From Pedobacter cryoconitis (lineage in GTDB: Bacteria > Bacteroidota > Bacteroidia > Sphingobacteriales > Sphingobacteriaceae): a stretch of DNA of 64,000 nucleotides. The position numbers and the translations under genes are program-made. Shown here one piece after another: positions 17,040 to 25,575 of the stretch (position 1 is the stretch's first letter; each line of letters opens with the position of its first letter). The notes beneath the pieces were generated by a model. The model did not search any database and was not told the DNA's origin. It saw nothing but the letters and a program-made list of their open reading frames with translations. Location: positions 1 to 64,000 of the forward strand of contig NZ_JACHCE010000011.1 of the NCBI RefSeq assembly GCF_014200605.1, written 5' to 3'.

Positions 17040-17330
17040 CCGAAGACTTGTAGCGCTTTCAGGGGTGCGGTCATTAGCGGTAGAAAGGTGGTTCAGGCAG
17101 TCAGTCCCCTTTTCGGGGCTGAGCAAGCGGAAGTTGGGCAGAGCCCTACTTGCTTGCCCTTACGCTATCGCTACAGGGGTTTAAAGTAGCTTCCAGAGCT
17201 ACTTTGGGGCTTTGCAAGCCATTTAGGAACCATAAACGGTATACTTTCAGGTATACCAATTAGCTAACTAAGCAGATAAGCAGTTAGCAAGCTAATTAGC
17301 TATATGATTAGCCGGCTAATCAGCAAATTA
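17040..17330. promoter_or_regulatory. Structured intergenic region, candidate oriT or operator
   Basis: A GC-richer gap upstream of the mobilization genes with stacked inverted repeats. They are: AGTCCCC/GGGGCT at 17103-17120; GCAAG..AAGT.GGG / CCC.ACTT..CTTGC at 17123-17157; AAAGTAGCT/AGCTACTTT at 17183-17205; GGTATAC/GTATACC at 17238-17257; and the 16 bp palindrome GATTAGCCGGCTAATC at 17306-17321. Between the last two lie repeated TTAGC/GCTAA words. Relaxase nick sites usually sit upstream of mobilization genes in such stem-loops; operator sites for the helix-turn-helix genes are the alternative. Confidence 0.45.
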
Positions 17331-17354
17331 AAACATCAGAGAGGAGCGCAATTT

Positions 17355-17618
17355 ATGAAAATGGACATCATCACAATGGAAGACCTCCGCCAGTTCAAAA
17401 CAGAACTGTTGCAGGAAATGAAAGGCATCATCGGTCAAGGGACGGAAAGCCAGCAAAACGGCGAATGGCTAAGGAGCGCACAGGTGCGAAAAATGCTGAA
17501 CATATCGCCAGGTACTTTACAGAACCTGCGCATCAATGGAGCATTACCATACCGCAAAATTGGGGGTACAATGTATTACAACAAGTTACAAATAGAAAAA
17601 ATATTGAAAGGAGAATAA
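17355..17618 (+). CDS. Helix-turn-helix protein, mobilization region
   Basis: 87 residues from the ATG at 17355, preceded by a purine-rich GAGAGGAGCG ribosome-binding site. That site makes this start better than the one at 17304, which lies inside a palindrome. The N-terminal coiled-coil-like part is followed by an excisionase-type helix-turn-helix (WLRSAQVRKMLNISPGTLQNLRINGALPYRKIGGTMYYNKLQIEKIL). Its start is close to the structured region, so it may bind there. The next gene follows after 1 bp. Confidence 0.8.
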   Translation: MKMDIITMEDLRQFKTELLQEMKGIIGQGTESQQNGEWLRSAQVRKMLNISPGTLQNLRINGALPYRKIGGTMYYNKLQIEKILKGE

Positions 17619-17619
17619 C

Positions 17620-17937
17620 ATGAAGAACTATCTTAATATACAACACCATGCCCTGAGTGGATATTTTGAACGGGTGGCAATGGAAAGCCGATTTTATGCG
17701 AGCCACATCAGCCTGCTGATGGCATTGTTCTACTACAGCGATAGCGATGCACCCGAAAAAACCTTTCAGGTCAGCAGGCCAAAGCTGATGCGGTTCTCCC
17801 GTATCAGATCTATCGCCACCTACCATAAGAACATCAAAGACCTTGTAGAATTTGGCTACATAGAATACAATCCTTCATGGCACCCGCAAAGAGGTACTCA
17901 AGTAAGATTTATTATCGAAATACCAAACCATCCTTAA
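17620..17937 (+). CDS. Small winged-helix-like protein of the mobilization region
   Basis: 105 residues, starting 1 bp after the upstream stop and so translationally coupled. The pattern FYASHISLLMALFYYSD..., VSRPKLMRFSRIRSIATYHKNIKDLVEFGYIEYNPSW resembles a winged helix as found in replication-initiator or regulator proteins (recognition helix, then a beta wing). Such genes commonly sit just before btgA-type genes on Bacteroidota mobilizable elements. Function inferred as DNA-binding accessory. Confidence 0.65.
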   Translation: MKNYLNIQHHALSGYFERVAMESRFYASHISLLMALFYYSDSDAPEKTFQVSRPKLMRFSRIRSIATYHKNIKDLVEFGYIEYNPSWHPQRGTQVRFIIEIPNHP

Positions 17938-17948
17938 ACATTCAGGAT

Positions 17949-18497
17949 ATGGAGGATATCAATACAAAATCGGTGCGCTACCCTGTAGCCACCGATATAA
18001 AACTGGAAAAGATTGCCCTCAAGCTGGGCAGGACAAAAAAAACGACCGTCATACAAATGGTAGAGTATTTCTACCGGAGCAAGAAAGACCCCTTAGACCT
18101 GAATGACGAACTGCTGAAAAAAGAGCTGGTCAACGGAAACAACCGAATTATTGGCTTTTTTAAAACGCAGGAAAAAGACTTCCTGTTGCCTATCTTCAGC
18201 GATTCGGGTAGACTGGTCACCATAGCAAAACAACACACACTGTACATTAAGGATATTGGCAAGTATATGGCGCAGGATCTTGAAAATACGAAAAAGCTTG
18301 CAGAGGGTATGACAGCATTACAACGTGGTATTGCCAGAACACAGACCCATCTGGAAGACAAAGCGTTGCTGAAATTACGCTTTAGCAAGATACTTGAATA
18401 TTACATCACACAAAGGGAATCGCTAGGCTGGACTACGGCCAACATTAAAAAAGAGGAACTGCAAGCCCATGTCAGGCAATCACTGGAAAATCTATAG
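17949..18497 (+). CDS. BtgA/BfmA-type mobilization protein
   Basis: 182 residues from the ATG at 17949, 11 bp after the preceding stop; the longer frame from 17877 overlaps the upstream gene and is unlikely. The N-terminus (KSVRYPVATDIKLEKIALKLGRTKKTTVIQMVEYFYRSKKDP) looks like a ribbon-helix-helix DNA-binding domain. The remainder is helical. This matches BtgA/BfmA proteins, which bind oriT and help the relaxase nick DNA. The relaxase gene follows after 3 bp. Confidence 0.75.
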   Translation: MEDINTKSVRYPVATDIKLEKIALKLGRTKKTTVIQMVEYFYRSKKDPLDLNDELLKKELVNGNNRIIGFFKTQEKDFLLPIFSDSGRLVTIAKQHTLYIKDIGKYMAQDLENTKKLAEGMTALQRGIARTQTHLEDKALLKLRFSKILEYYITQRESLGWTTANIKKEELQAHVRQSLENL

Positions 18498-18500
18498 CTT

Positions 18501-19481
18501 ATGTTCATCAACATCACCACATCAGAAACTGGAGACAACAAGGGTAGCAGCGGTGCGCTGGTCAATTATCTTGAAAAAGAGAACCAGATGCAGATTGAAA
18601 AAGGCAAAGGTCTGGAACTGGAAAATTGGTTTAACGGTACTGGCAACGAAATCGGCAGGCAGGAAGTCAGGATGAAGATAGACGGCAACATTGCCAAACT
18701 TGGACGCAGCGACAGTAAATTTTTTCTAATCAACATCAGTCCGAGCCAAAAAGAACTGGCATTCCTTTACGAGAAATACGGCAAGGAAGGTACAAAGGAA
18801 AAACTAAAGGAGTTTGCGATAAAGGTAATGGATGAGTATGCCAAAAACTTCAAAAGACCAGGCATTAACACTCATAAAGATTTGCTCTGGTATGGAAAGC
18901 ACGAAAACTACCGTTATTACAAACATACAGACAAGGAAGTAAAGGATGGAACACGGCAAAAGGGCGAGCGCAAAGAAGGAAGACAGGATCATATTCAGAT
19001 CATCGTCAGCCGTAAGGACATTACGAACAGGATTAAGCTTAGTCCGCAAAATACATCTAAGGGAAAGAATAAGGAGCATTCCGCTAAGCTTGGGGAATTT
19101 AATCGTACTGCCTTTAAACAATCGGGAGAAAGCGTGTTTGATGCTTTGTTTGATTTTGACAGGGGACTGAAAGATACCCTTGCCTATGCCAACACGATGC
19201 AAAATGGGGCGGTTGCACAGAAAAAACAGATGAATTTATTGGAAAACACCCATAACCTAAAGGCTGACCAGACCATTATTAACGATTTGGGGAAAAGCGT
19301 TGCTGAAGGAGTGTTTGAAAGTGTCGGTGAAATGATTTCTACAACTGGAAAGATAGGCGCTGGCCTGCTAAATCTACTGATGGAGCCTGTTTACATAGCA
19401 CCCCAAAACAATGCATTTGAACCTCCTAGACGTAAGAAAAAAAAGAAAGGTATAGATCAAAGTCAAGGCATACAACGATGA
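18501..19481 (+). CDS. DUF5712-type mobilization protein (relaxase, BtgB-like)
   Basis: 326 residues. The N-terminal strand MFINIT and the later block with RQDHIQIIVSRKDITNRIKLSPQ (about 168-190) contain the His and Ser/Arg pattern of relaxase-like mobilization proteins. HENYRYYKHTDKEV precedes it. This fits DUF5712/BtgB-type relaxases of Bacteroidota mobilizable elements, which nick oriT and lead the strand into a helper's transfer channel. A lysine-rich tail (RRKKKKKG) ends the protein. No coupling protein or type IV secretion genes are in the island. Confidence 0.75.
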   Translation: MFINITTSETGDNKGSSGALVNYLEKENQMQIEKGKGLELENWFNGTGNEIGRQEVRMKIDGNIAKLGRSDSKFFLINISPSQKELAFLYEKYGKEGTKEKLKEFAIKVMDEYAKNFKRPGINTHKDLLWYGKHENYRYYKHTDKEVKDGTRQKGERKEGRQDHIQIIVSRKDITNRIKLSPQNTSKGKNKEHSAKLGEFNRTAFKQSGESVFDALFDFDRGLKDTLAYANTMQNGAVAQKKQMNLLENTHNLKADQTIINDLGKSVAEGVFESVGEMISTTGKIGAGLLNLLMEPVYIAPQNNAFEPPRRKKKKKGIDQSQGIQR

Positions 19482-19732
19482 AATCAAATATAATTTTGGT
19501 ATTAACAGATCCCAAGACCTAGAAAATAACTACGATAAATTACCAGTATCTCACCGTTTTTTGAGAAATAATTTCATATTGACAAAGGCGCTGAATATTT
19601 CGACTGTTGGTAATGGATCTGAAAACTCCAATCAATCACTCTGCAAATCGTATTATTTCATATAGACATAATCTAAAAATCACATCCATTTAATGTAACA
19701 TCTCTTATCTTAGCAGATTAAATAAATTCGTA

Positions 19733-20509
19733 ATGCAGAAGGAATTTGCAAAAAATGTAGTCGATGTCTTGAGAGACGATCAGACAATTATTGGACTGGC
19801 GGGTGCTGGTTCATGGCTTACCGACGAAATTGACAAGTGGTCGGACCTCGATCTGGTAGTAGTCACCAGAGAGAATTTAAATGCTGACAAATCAAAGATG
19901 CTTGCCTATGCCGAACGCTTTGGAAGTTTGCTTTCAGCATTTACGGGGGAACATGTTGGAGAAAAGCGGCTTTTAATTTGTTTGTACGATGATCCGCTTC
20001 TACATGTAGATATAAAATTTGTCACGCTAAATGAATTTCATGATCGGATTGAAAATCCAGTCATATTATTAGACCGCGATAACCAATTGAAGAGTGTAAT
20101 TGATAATACCAATCCTGAATTTCCAAGACCGGACTTTCAATGGATTGAGGATAGATTTTGGACTTGGATTCACTATGGTTTATTAAAGATAGGCAGAGGT
20201 GAGTATTTTGAAGCGCTTGATTTTATGGGTTTTTTACGCATGGTAGTTTTTGGGCCGTTATTACATATTAAGAACAATAATTTACCTAGGGGTGTACGCA
20301 AGGTTGAAACATCATTAGATCCTTTGGATTTTGAATCTCTACAGGGGACGTTATGCGCCAATAACAAGGAATCACTTTTGCAATCTGTTGAAAATGCTAT
20401 AAATCTCTACAGTAATTTAAGAACCAATTTATTCAAAGACAATATTTCTCCTAATAAAGCAGAAAGTGCTGTAATCTCGTATTTCCAAAACTTAAAAGAT
20501 AATTTATAG
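19733..20509 (+). CDS. Nucleotidyltransferase, aminoglycoside-adenylyltransferase-like
   Basis: 258 residues with a pol-beta-type nucleotidyltransferase core: Gly26-Ser27 in GAGSWL, Asp38-x-Asp40 in KWSDLDLVVV, and the third Asp93 in LLHVDIKFV. The helical C-terminal half carries WTWIHYGLLKIGRGEYFEALDF, similar to proteins related to aminoglycoside 6-adenylyltransferase and AadS. It may modify a small molecule. Resistance is possible but cannot be assigned from sequence alone. It is a single gene after the mobilization pair. Confidence 0.75.
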   Translation: MQKEFAKNVVDVLRDDQTIIGLAGAGSWLTDEIDKWSDLDLVVVTRENLNADKSKMLAYAERFGSLLSAFTGEHVGEKRLLICLYDDPLLHVDIKFVTLNEFHDRIENPVILLDRDNQLKSVIDNTNPEFPRPDFQWIEDRFWTWIHYGLLKIGRGEYFEALDFMGFLRMVVFGPLLHIKNNNLPRGVRKVETSLDPLDFESLQGTLCANNKESLLQSVENAINLYSNLRTNLFKDNISPNKAESAVISYFQNLKDNL

Positions 20510-20873
20510 AATGGTGCGGGGCGTTAGTCCTGCATCACTAATTATTCATTTGACTTTTTAGCAACAATCAATTCATGGCACTCTCTTGAATCATACCAGT
20601 TTCAAGCAGTCTAAGATATTAGGTACTATCAATATTCCCTAGTTATTTGGCAATCCTCTGGGGCTGAAAATCTATTATAAAGTTCTGTATGTGACCTCTT
20701 AAAACATATATCTTATGTGCGATTCTCATAAACTCATTCCATAAATCTAATCAAAATTCTAGTTTTGATGATGAGTTTTTGATAATTTAAAGCACGAAAA
20801 ACAGCTAGCTAAGAGGTAGCGAACAAAAATTAAATTACAATTTACGTATTAACAACTCAGCGTAGTAGATGAA
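20510..20873. other. Intergenic region without a recognisable gene
   Basis: A 364 bp gap between the nucleotidyltransferase (plus) and the XRE regulator (minus), convergent. The only open stretches are very short (for example a 29-codon minus frame near 20.65-20.75 kb) and show no coding character. No strong terminator stem was found by eye. Confidence 0.4.
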
Positions 20874-21272
20874 TTACTTATTTTTTAAAAGCTCATTTTT
20901 TTCACGCTCACTAGCGAGCAACCGCTCATAAAGACTTTTGTTTTCCTCAACAACTTCCATCAATTTATCAAGAGGGTTAAATGTACAATGATTATTAACA
21001 TTGAATGTACTATTGTCGTAAGAAGAATTGATATTGTTGATTAGGGATTCTTCATTAAAGTTTTTTATTCCCTCTGGTGACACTCCTAAAACTTTAGCGA
21101 TTTTTTCCAGTGTTGCATCTTCTACCTCTTCGCTTTGCTCTATCTTAGAAATCGTCTGCTGGCTTACGCCAAGTTCAATAGCAAGATAATCCTGTTTGAT
21201 ACCACGTATTTCCCTAATACGGCTGATCTTTCTGCCGATGTGCACTTTGTTAGATTTTGTAGGCGTTTCCAT
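20874..21272 (-). CDS. XRE-family transcriptional regulator
   Basis: 132 residues with an N-terminal Cro/C1-type helix-turn-helix: ISRIREIRGIKQDYLAIELGVSQQTISKIEQSEEVEDATLEKIAKVLGV. The C-terminal tail holds a leucine/glutamate-rich coiled coil (MEVVEENKSLYERLLASEREKNELL), probably for dimerisation. It is divergently transcribed from the HEPN-type cluster. It probably controls that cluster or itself through the shared 128 bp region, which contains an inverted repeat at 21367-21391. Confidence 0.85.
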   Translation of the reverse strand: METPTKSNKVHIGRKISRIREIRGIKQDYLAIELGVSQQTISKIEQSEEVEDATLEKIAKVLGVSPEGIKNFNEESLINNINSSYDNSTFNVNNHCTFNPLDKLMEVVEENKSLYERLLASEREKNELLKNK

Positions 21273-21366
21273 AAAGCAAATATAATAAATTCCTAAGATA
21301 GTAATGAACCAATGTATTGTAGTAAGATACCAGCTTTAGTGGTAGGTTACGGTATTACTGTGCCTC

Positions 21367-21391
21367 ATTTTTGATCTCAGAAATCAAAAAT
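21367..21391. promoter_or_regulatory. 9 bp inverted repeat just upstream of the HEPN-type gene
   Basis: ATTTTTGAT and ATCAAAAAT form a perfect 9 bp inverted repeat with a 7 bp spacer. It ends about 10 bp before the preferred ATG at 21401, where it would cover the translation start region. It could be the operator for the divergent XRE regulator or an mRNA hairpin limiting translation. Confidence 0.45.
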
Positions 21392-21400
21392 GTCACGATT

Positions 21401-22300
21401 ATGGAAACACAATTCTCGCAATCTGGTCAGTTCCAGAAAGAAAACTTTTCAGCCTTTATTAAGGAGCTGGTTCAAAAATTCAAGCCCGAGCAACTCTATA
21501 GCTTTGGTAAAAACATTGATTTTAAAGTCAATGACGGTTGTTTTATAGAGAACCACAGTAGAGAAGACTATCATTATTTTTTATTGATGGTGACCGAAAT
21601 CGTTACCAGAATTGAACATGACGTACAAGACTTTGCCAATAATCATTATCCCTTCGGCAAGGTCACCATATTGGCTCATGGGCAAGAAACCATTGCAGCG
21701 GCAATAAAGGCAAATAATAGGTTCTTCATCACCGTTTACAACGATGGCCACATTCTTTATAGTCGAGATGGTATGGTGCAGCGCACTCATAGCATAAATT
21801 TTATACCCACCCAGGGAGCGGTAAAAGCCCAAAAACATTATAACCACCGCTTTCCATTGGCAACAGGTTTTTTAAAAAGTGCAAAAGAATGCCTGACGAA
21901 CCAACATCACAATCTAAGTGCATTTATGGCGCATCAGGTAGTAGAACAATGCTGTATTGTTTTGATAAGGGTTCACTTGGCTTACCGCTCTGATATACAC
22001 AACCTATATAGACAGCTTCGGATGTGCGATAGTTTTTCTTCGGCACCATCAAGGCTATTCTTATCGGGCAGTGAAGAGGACAAACGGCTCTTTGATATCA
22101 TGGTAAAAAGTTATTCCGCTGCACGTTACAAGGATGACTTTAAGGTTGAACAAGCCGATGCAGAGCAAATTTTCACCCGTGTTTCAACCTTTTTGAAGCT
22201 TACCGAGATTATGTGCGGCGACAAGATAAATTCCCTTGCAACTGTGGCGGAATCTTACATACGATTAAAAAAAGAAAGCGAGGTGGTTTATGGCGGATAA
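21401..22300 (+). CDS. HEPN-domain protein with nucleotidyltransferase-like N-terminus
   Basis: 299 residues from the ATG at 21401; the upstream TTG at 21371 overlaps the inverted repeat. The C-terminal part (about 155-285) looks like a HEPN domain: FLKSAKECLTNQHHNLSAFMAHQVVEQCCIVLIRVHLAYRSDIHNLYRQLRMC, then VKSYSAARYKDDF. The canonical R-x4-6-H RNase motif is not obvious, so the nuclease role is open. The N-terminal region has strands similar to those fused to HEPN domains on Bacteroidota mobile elements. Its end overlaps the next gene by 11 bp, which indicates an operon. Confidence 0.65.
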   Translation: METQFSQSGQFQKENFSAFIKELVQKFKPEQLYSFGKNIDFKVNDGCFIENHSREDYHYFLLMVTEIVTRIEHDVQDFANNHYPFGKVTILAHGQETIAAAIKANNRFFITVYNDGHILYSRDGMVQRTHSINFIPTQGAVKAQKHYNHRFPLATGFLKSAKECLTNQHHNLSAFMAHQVVEQCCIVLIRVHLAYRSDIHNLYRQLRMCDSFSSAPSRLFLSGSEEDKRLFDIMVKSYSAARYKDDFKVEQADAEQIFTRVSTFLKLTEIMCGDKINSLATVAESYIRLKKESEVVYGG

Positions 22301-23576
22301 AACTATTCCATCAATGAACTTCTTTCATTTGCCTTTTACGCCAAATACAAGAATACTTACAGAAAATACACTGAACCAATATTCAGAGATCAGAAAACCG
22401 AAAAGGGGTTATTTCCCCATTAAAATCAGAAAAATATCTTTCAGCAATGAACTGCTTGTAATAGGTGTAATTCTGGATAAAGAGCCTGAAGAACTAGTTT
22501 ATATCAAAGTCACCACATCCAAACTATTGGTGAGCTGCAGCGTTGATACCCATGAAAACTATTTGAGCCGATACGCTTATTTTTCGCTTAACCAACTGAT
22601 GTACTATCATACTGAATACGATTTCGAGGACTATTATTGGCCGGGATTCTTTGATCAGGAAACAGGGGAATCTAAGTATCTGATGATCCATAAGTCAAAG
22701 GACAGTTTACATGTATCATCAAAAGTGAGGTATAAAGGCTTATATAAACCTGGAAAACAACTTCCTAATATATCTGCAAATATAATTGAGCTACGAAAAG
22801 CAGTTCCCTCAATTCAGGAACAGCCACCGAGTGAGACCCACATCGTATTGAGTTTCTGCTTGGCAGACACTAACAATGAAAGATACCGAACTAACCATTA
22901 CCCTTTTCTAATTCCTTGTATAGGTATATTGAACAAAGGCAAAACGGGAGTTAGGAGCTTTAAAACATACGTACTTAATGAAATGCACCTTTCGGAAATT
23001 GATCTTACGGACGAACAGCAAAGCCTCGTTGAGATTTGCTTCGACATGAAAAAAATAGCCTTAGTTGCTAACCCGGAATATAAAGAAGACGCTCATAGTC
23101 TAGCTGAAAAACGGAAACAGAACCAATATAATTTCAATCAGCTTTTTGAGCTATGGCAAAAGGCGCTCCCTTTACTTTCAGGAAGGCTGTATACACACTA
23201 CAGTTATACGTATGGAATGCGTAATGTAAAGAGCAAACCGATAAGATCGTATATGACGCCATGCGAATTTAATAATGAAACACCAGAAATCTGCTTTCTA
23301 TGGAAAGATAAGGGCGATTATTATAAACTGGAGCTTCGATTAATGCTTCTAGGAAAAATACATCCGCTACAATATTACTTCAATACCGCTTTCTTTGCTA
23401 TGCTGAGCTACAGCCCGAGAAAATATGTGCTATTGAACTCTGTTGTAGATAGCGAACTGCTTACTTATTTTCAGCAAAGCCAATTTCAGCTCTTAGTACT
23501 AAAGAAACACTATGACGGTGATTTTAAAGATTTTGTAGATCAACTAAGGATGGGATATAGGTTTATTAATAAATGA
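22290..23576 (+). CDS. Hypothetical protein, 428 aa, in the HEPN operon
   Basis: I do not recognise this protein. It is soluble and beta-rich in the first half (repeated aromatic strands such as YAYFSLNQLMYYHTEYDFEDYYW), then helical near 255-300 and beta-rich again. No signal peptide and no catalytic motif stand out. The start overlaps the HEPN gene by 11 bp and the next gene starts 7 bp after its stop. The three gene products probably act together. Confidence 0.65.
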   Translation: MADKTIPSMNFFHLPFTPNTRILTENTLNQYSEIRKPKRGYFPIKIRKISFSNELLVIGVILDKEPEELVYIKVTTSKLLVSCSVDTHENYLSRYAYFSLNQLMYYHTEYDFEDYYWPGFFDQETGESKYLMIHKSKDSLHVSSKVRYKGLYKPGKQLPNISANIIELRKAVPSIQEQPPSETHIVLSFCLADTNNERYRTNHYPFLIPCIGILNKGKTGVRSFKTYVLNEMHLSEIDLTDEQQSLVEICFDMKKIALVANPEYKEDAHSLAEKRKQNQYNFNQLFELWQKALPLLSGRLYTHYSYTYGMRNVKSKPIRSYMTPCEFNNETPEICFLWKDKGDYYKLELRLMLLGKIHPLQYYFNTAFFAMLSYSPRKYVLLNSVVDSELLTYFQQSQFQLLVLKKHYDGDFKDFVDQLRMGYRFINK

Positions 23577-23583
23577 AAAGGTT

Positions 23584-23859
23584 ATGGAAGAAATTTTAAA
23601 GGCTTTAAATTATCAACCTGTCGATATCTCCGATGAGGATCTTGATAATCCTGTGCCGTCAATTACTTATTTTTTCGTGAACCATCCGATTCACGAAAGC
23701 CGAACTAAGCTTTGGGAGCTATACGAGGGATGGATTCATTTCGCTGCTGAATCTCCTGAAGGCGAGGAACTAACAGATATGTTATTTTTTTATAATCAAT
23801 TGGTGGAACTGCTGAACCTATGTTATGTATTTACCAAAAAAATTGAATTAAATAAATAG
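23584..23859 (+). CDS. Small acidic protein, 91 aa, last gene of the HEPN operon
   Basis: An acidic, helical protein (first part EEILKALNYQPVDISDEDLDN). It begins 7 bp after the 428-residue gene. The small, acidic nature would fit an antitoxin-like or regulatory partner of the HEPN protein, but no family is recognised and that role is only a possibility. Confidence 0.6.
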   Translation: MEEILKALNYQPVDISDEDLDNPVPSITYFFVNHPIHESRTKLWELYEGWIHFAAESPEGEELTDMLFFYNQLVELLNLCYVFTKKIELNK

Positions 23860-24205
23860 CGATATTATCAATCAAAAACCATAAATAGGATTTACTTGAA
23901 TAATGCCTGCAAATTGGCCGTCCCGCATTTGCGGCCTGCGGAACGGCCACCGCATTGGGCTGTCGCTGTTCCCGCTTTTGGCATATACGGAGAAGACAGT
24001 AATGGAAAACTACCTTCCAAAACGACTATTTTACACTTTTGAGCGCTTTTGTAGGCTACTAGAGCAAATAATTGAAGATTAAAATAGTAAACGTTTAATA
24101 CAACGAGGTTTCATTCATCAGAATTAATTTCGTTTGGATTTACCATTGTCGGACTTCGTTAGAACTATTAATTTGGTAATCCAAATAAGGTAGTTTTAAA
24201 ATTTA
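23860..24205. other. Intergenic region with a GC-rich stem-loop
   Basis: A 346 bp gap between convergent genes. GGCCGT at 23916-23921 pairs with ACGGCC at 23943-23948, and inside it CCGC/GCGG flank an ATTT loop. The GC-rich block extends to about 23985 and stands out from the AT-rich surroundings. It may be a terminator, a structured RNA or a leftover mobile-element end. No coding frame is convincing. Confidence 0.45.
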
Positions 24206-25345
24206 TCAGACATTTATTGTTCCAATAACTGTATTGTCTTCTTCGCTCTTTTCATTATTTTCCGCACCTTTATGACGAAACTCGTTCAAATACTGTGGAA
24301 TTACGAATCCTGGATCACTCATGTTAAACGCAAGGTTTTTCGGAATATCGGGGGCGTTATCAATACGGGTCTGTGGATTATTTGGATTCTGAAATGACTT
24401 GAAAAGTCCAAAGATTTCATCAGCCTTAGGCGAATAAGATATAGTGCGTGTTTTTGGATTATAAGAGTATGAATAGAATGAAGCCATAACTTGATCTGTA
24501 GTGGGATCATTCGATTTTGGATCAGGATTTGAATACTCTTCTAGAATAAATCTTGTTTCAGCAGCAACAAAATTATATTTCTCCAGAAATATATCATTTC
24601 GTATTGCAATATTGTCACCAAATCCGCTTCTTTGAACAGACGGATATATTATAGCACCAATATTATCTTCCGAAGGAATAGGATAAAACAACTGTTCCGA
24701 ACTGATTATTGCACTAAAAAGATAGTCTCTTGGCCGGCTTCTATCAACCTTTAAAGTAAAAACTTCTACGAAAAATTCTCTGATTAAGGAATAGACTAAT
24801 CGTAACGGGTTTGAAAAATTATCAGCAGAAAAGGGTTCTGGAACAATCACAGAACAAACGCAATTTGCCTCAGGCTTTAAAACAAATCGAGTTAGGGTAA
24901 TAATATCTCCATACTTAGGCTTTGTTTCCCAATATGCAGATCCTTCATCCATTGAGCAATAAAGAACTTGTTCATTTTCAACGTTACAACGATTCACTTT
25001 TACTAAATGCGTTGGCGGAGCTAGCAAATCTTCAATTGATGTAAAATAGCTCACCGGAACACCTTTTCCAGCAAAAATATTTGTATTGTGAGATATTCTT
25101 ACCAAATGTCTTGGAAGAGTGACAGCCTTAACAACTGATTTTAAATTGAAAAAAGTTGCTACATTCTTCTTCAGTTGCTGATATTCTACTTCCGTCAAAT
25201 CATGAACCTTCCCGAATAAAGATCGATACCAATTCAATTTATCAATTATCTTATCTACCGGATGTAGGTTTAATTTCTCTGTATTAAACTTGTTGTTTGC
25301 AATTTTAGCAATCCTTCCATTTTCATCAAGTAAATCTTCTGCCAT
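24206..25345 (-). CDS. RES-domain protein (possible NAD+-consuming enzyme)
   Basis: 379 residues. RES features lie at 78-260: HLVRISHNT, then VNRCNVENEQVLYCSMDEGSAYWE, which holds Arg119, Tyr129 and Glu140 in the usual order and spacing, and later AIIYPSVQRSGFGDN (Ser237 and Asn246). RES toxins degrade NAD+ and are usually paired with an XRE-type antitoxin; no such gene is adjacent here. An N-terminal helical region (about 1-75) and a C-terminal tail (about 270-379) extend beyond the RES fold. It is monocistronic and divergent from the graspetide locus. It could be a stand-alone defence effector. Confidence 0.65.
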   Translation of the reverse strand: MAEDLLDENGRIAKIANNKFNTEKLNLHPVDKIIDKLNWYRSLFGKVHDLTEVEYQQLKKNVATFFNLKSVVKAVTLPRHLVRISHNTNIFAGKGVPVSYFTSIEDLLAPPTHLVKVNRCNVENEQVLYCSMDEGSAYWETKPKYGDIITLTRFVLKPEANCVCSVIVPEPFSADNFSNPLRLVYSLIREFFVEVFTLKVDRSRPRDYLFSAIISSEQLFYPIPSEDNIGAIIYPSVQRSGFGDNIAIRNDIFLEKYNFVAAETRFILEEYSNPDPKSNDPTTDQVMASFYSYSYNPKTRTISYSPKADEIFGLFKSFQNPNNPQTRIDNAPDIPKNLAFNMSDPGFVIPQYLNEFRHKGAENNEKSEEDNTVIGTINV

Positions 25346-25507
25346 TTGATAAATTTGATAATAAAGTTATGCAAAATCATCCCAAAATGAAAAACTTAAA
25401 AATAACATTAATATCCATTAACAATTAACGCCAACGGAATATATTCAAAAAGGAGATTCACACTAAATATTAATATAAAGTGCAGCCTTGTATTTTACAA
25501 AGTCGGC

Positions 25508-25567
25508 AGCGGTGTCAACCGCTATAGGTTGGTAAAATTATTATATATAAATTTACATTAACCAACC
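25508..25567. promoter_or_regulatory. Inverted repeats upstream of the graspetide precursor
   Basis: AGCGGT/ACCGCT (25508-25523) forms a short stem. GGTTGGT at 25527-25533 pairs with ACCAACC at 25561-25567 across an AT-rich loop, ending 8 bp before the start codon at 25576. Either could be an operator or an mRNA structure controlling precursor translation. Confidence 0.4.
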
Positions 25568-25575
25568 TTAACTAT

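Noticed and set aside
16947..17189. 80-residue ORF in the structured region upstream of the mobilization genes
   Set aside because: It runs through several perfect inverted repeats, has a low-quality composition and no recognisable domain; the DNA structure explains the region better.
20874..25345. XRE gene and RES gene as one toxin-antitoxin pair
   Set aside because: They are about 3 kb apart with three plus-strand genes between them. The XRE protein also lacks the usual Xre-RES antitoxin C-terminal domain as far as I can see.
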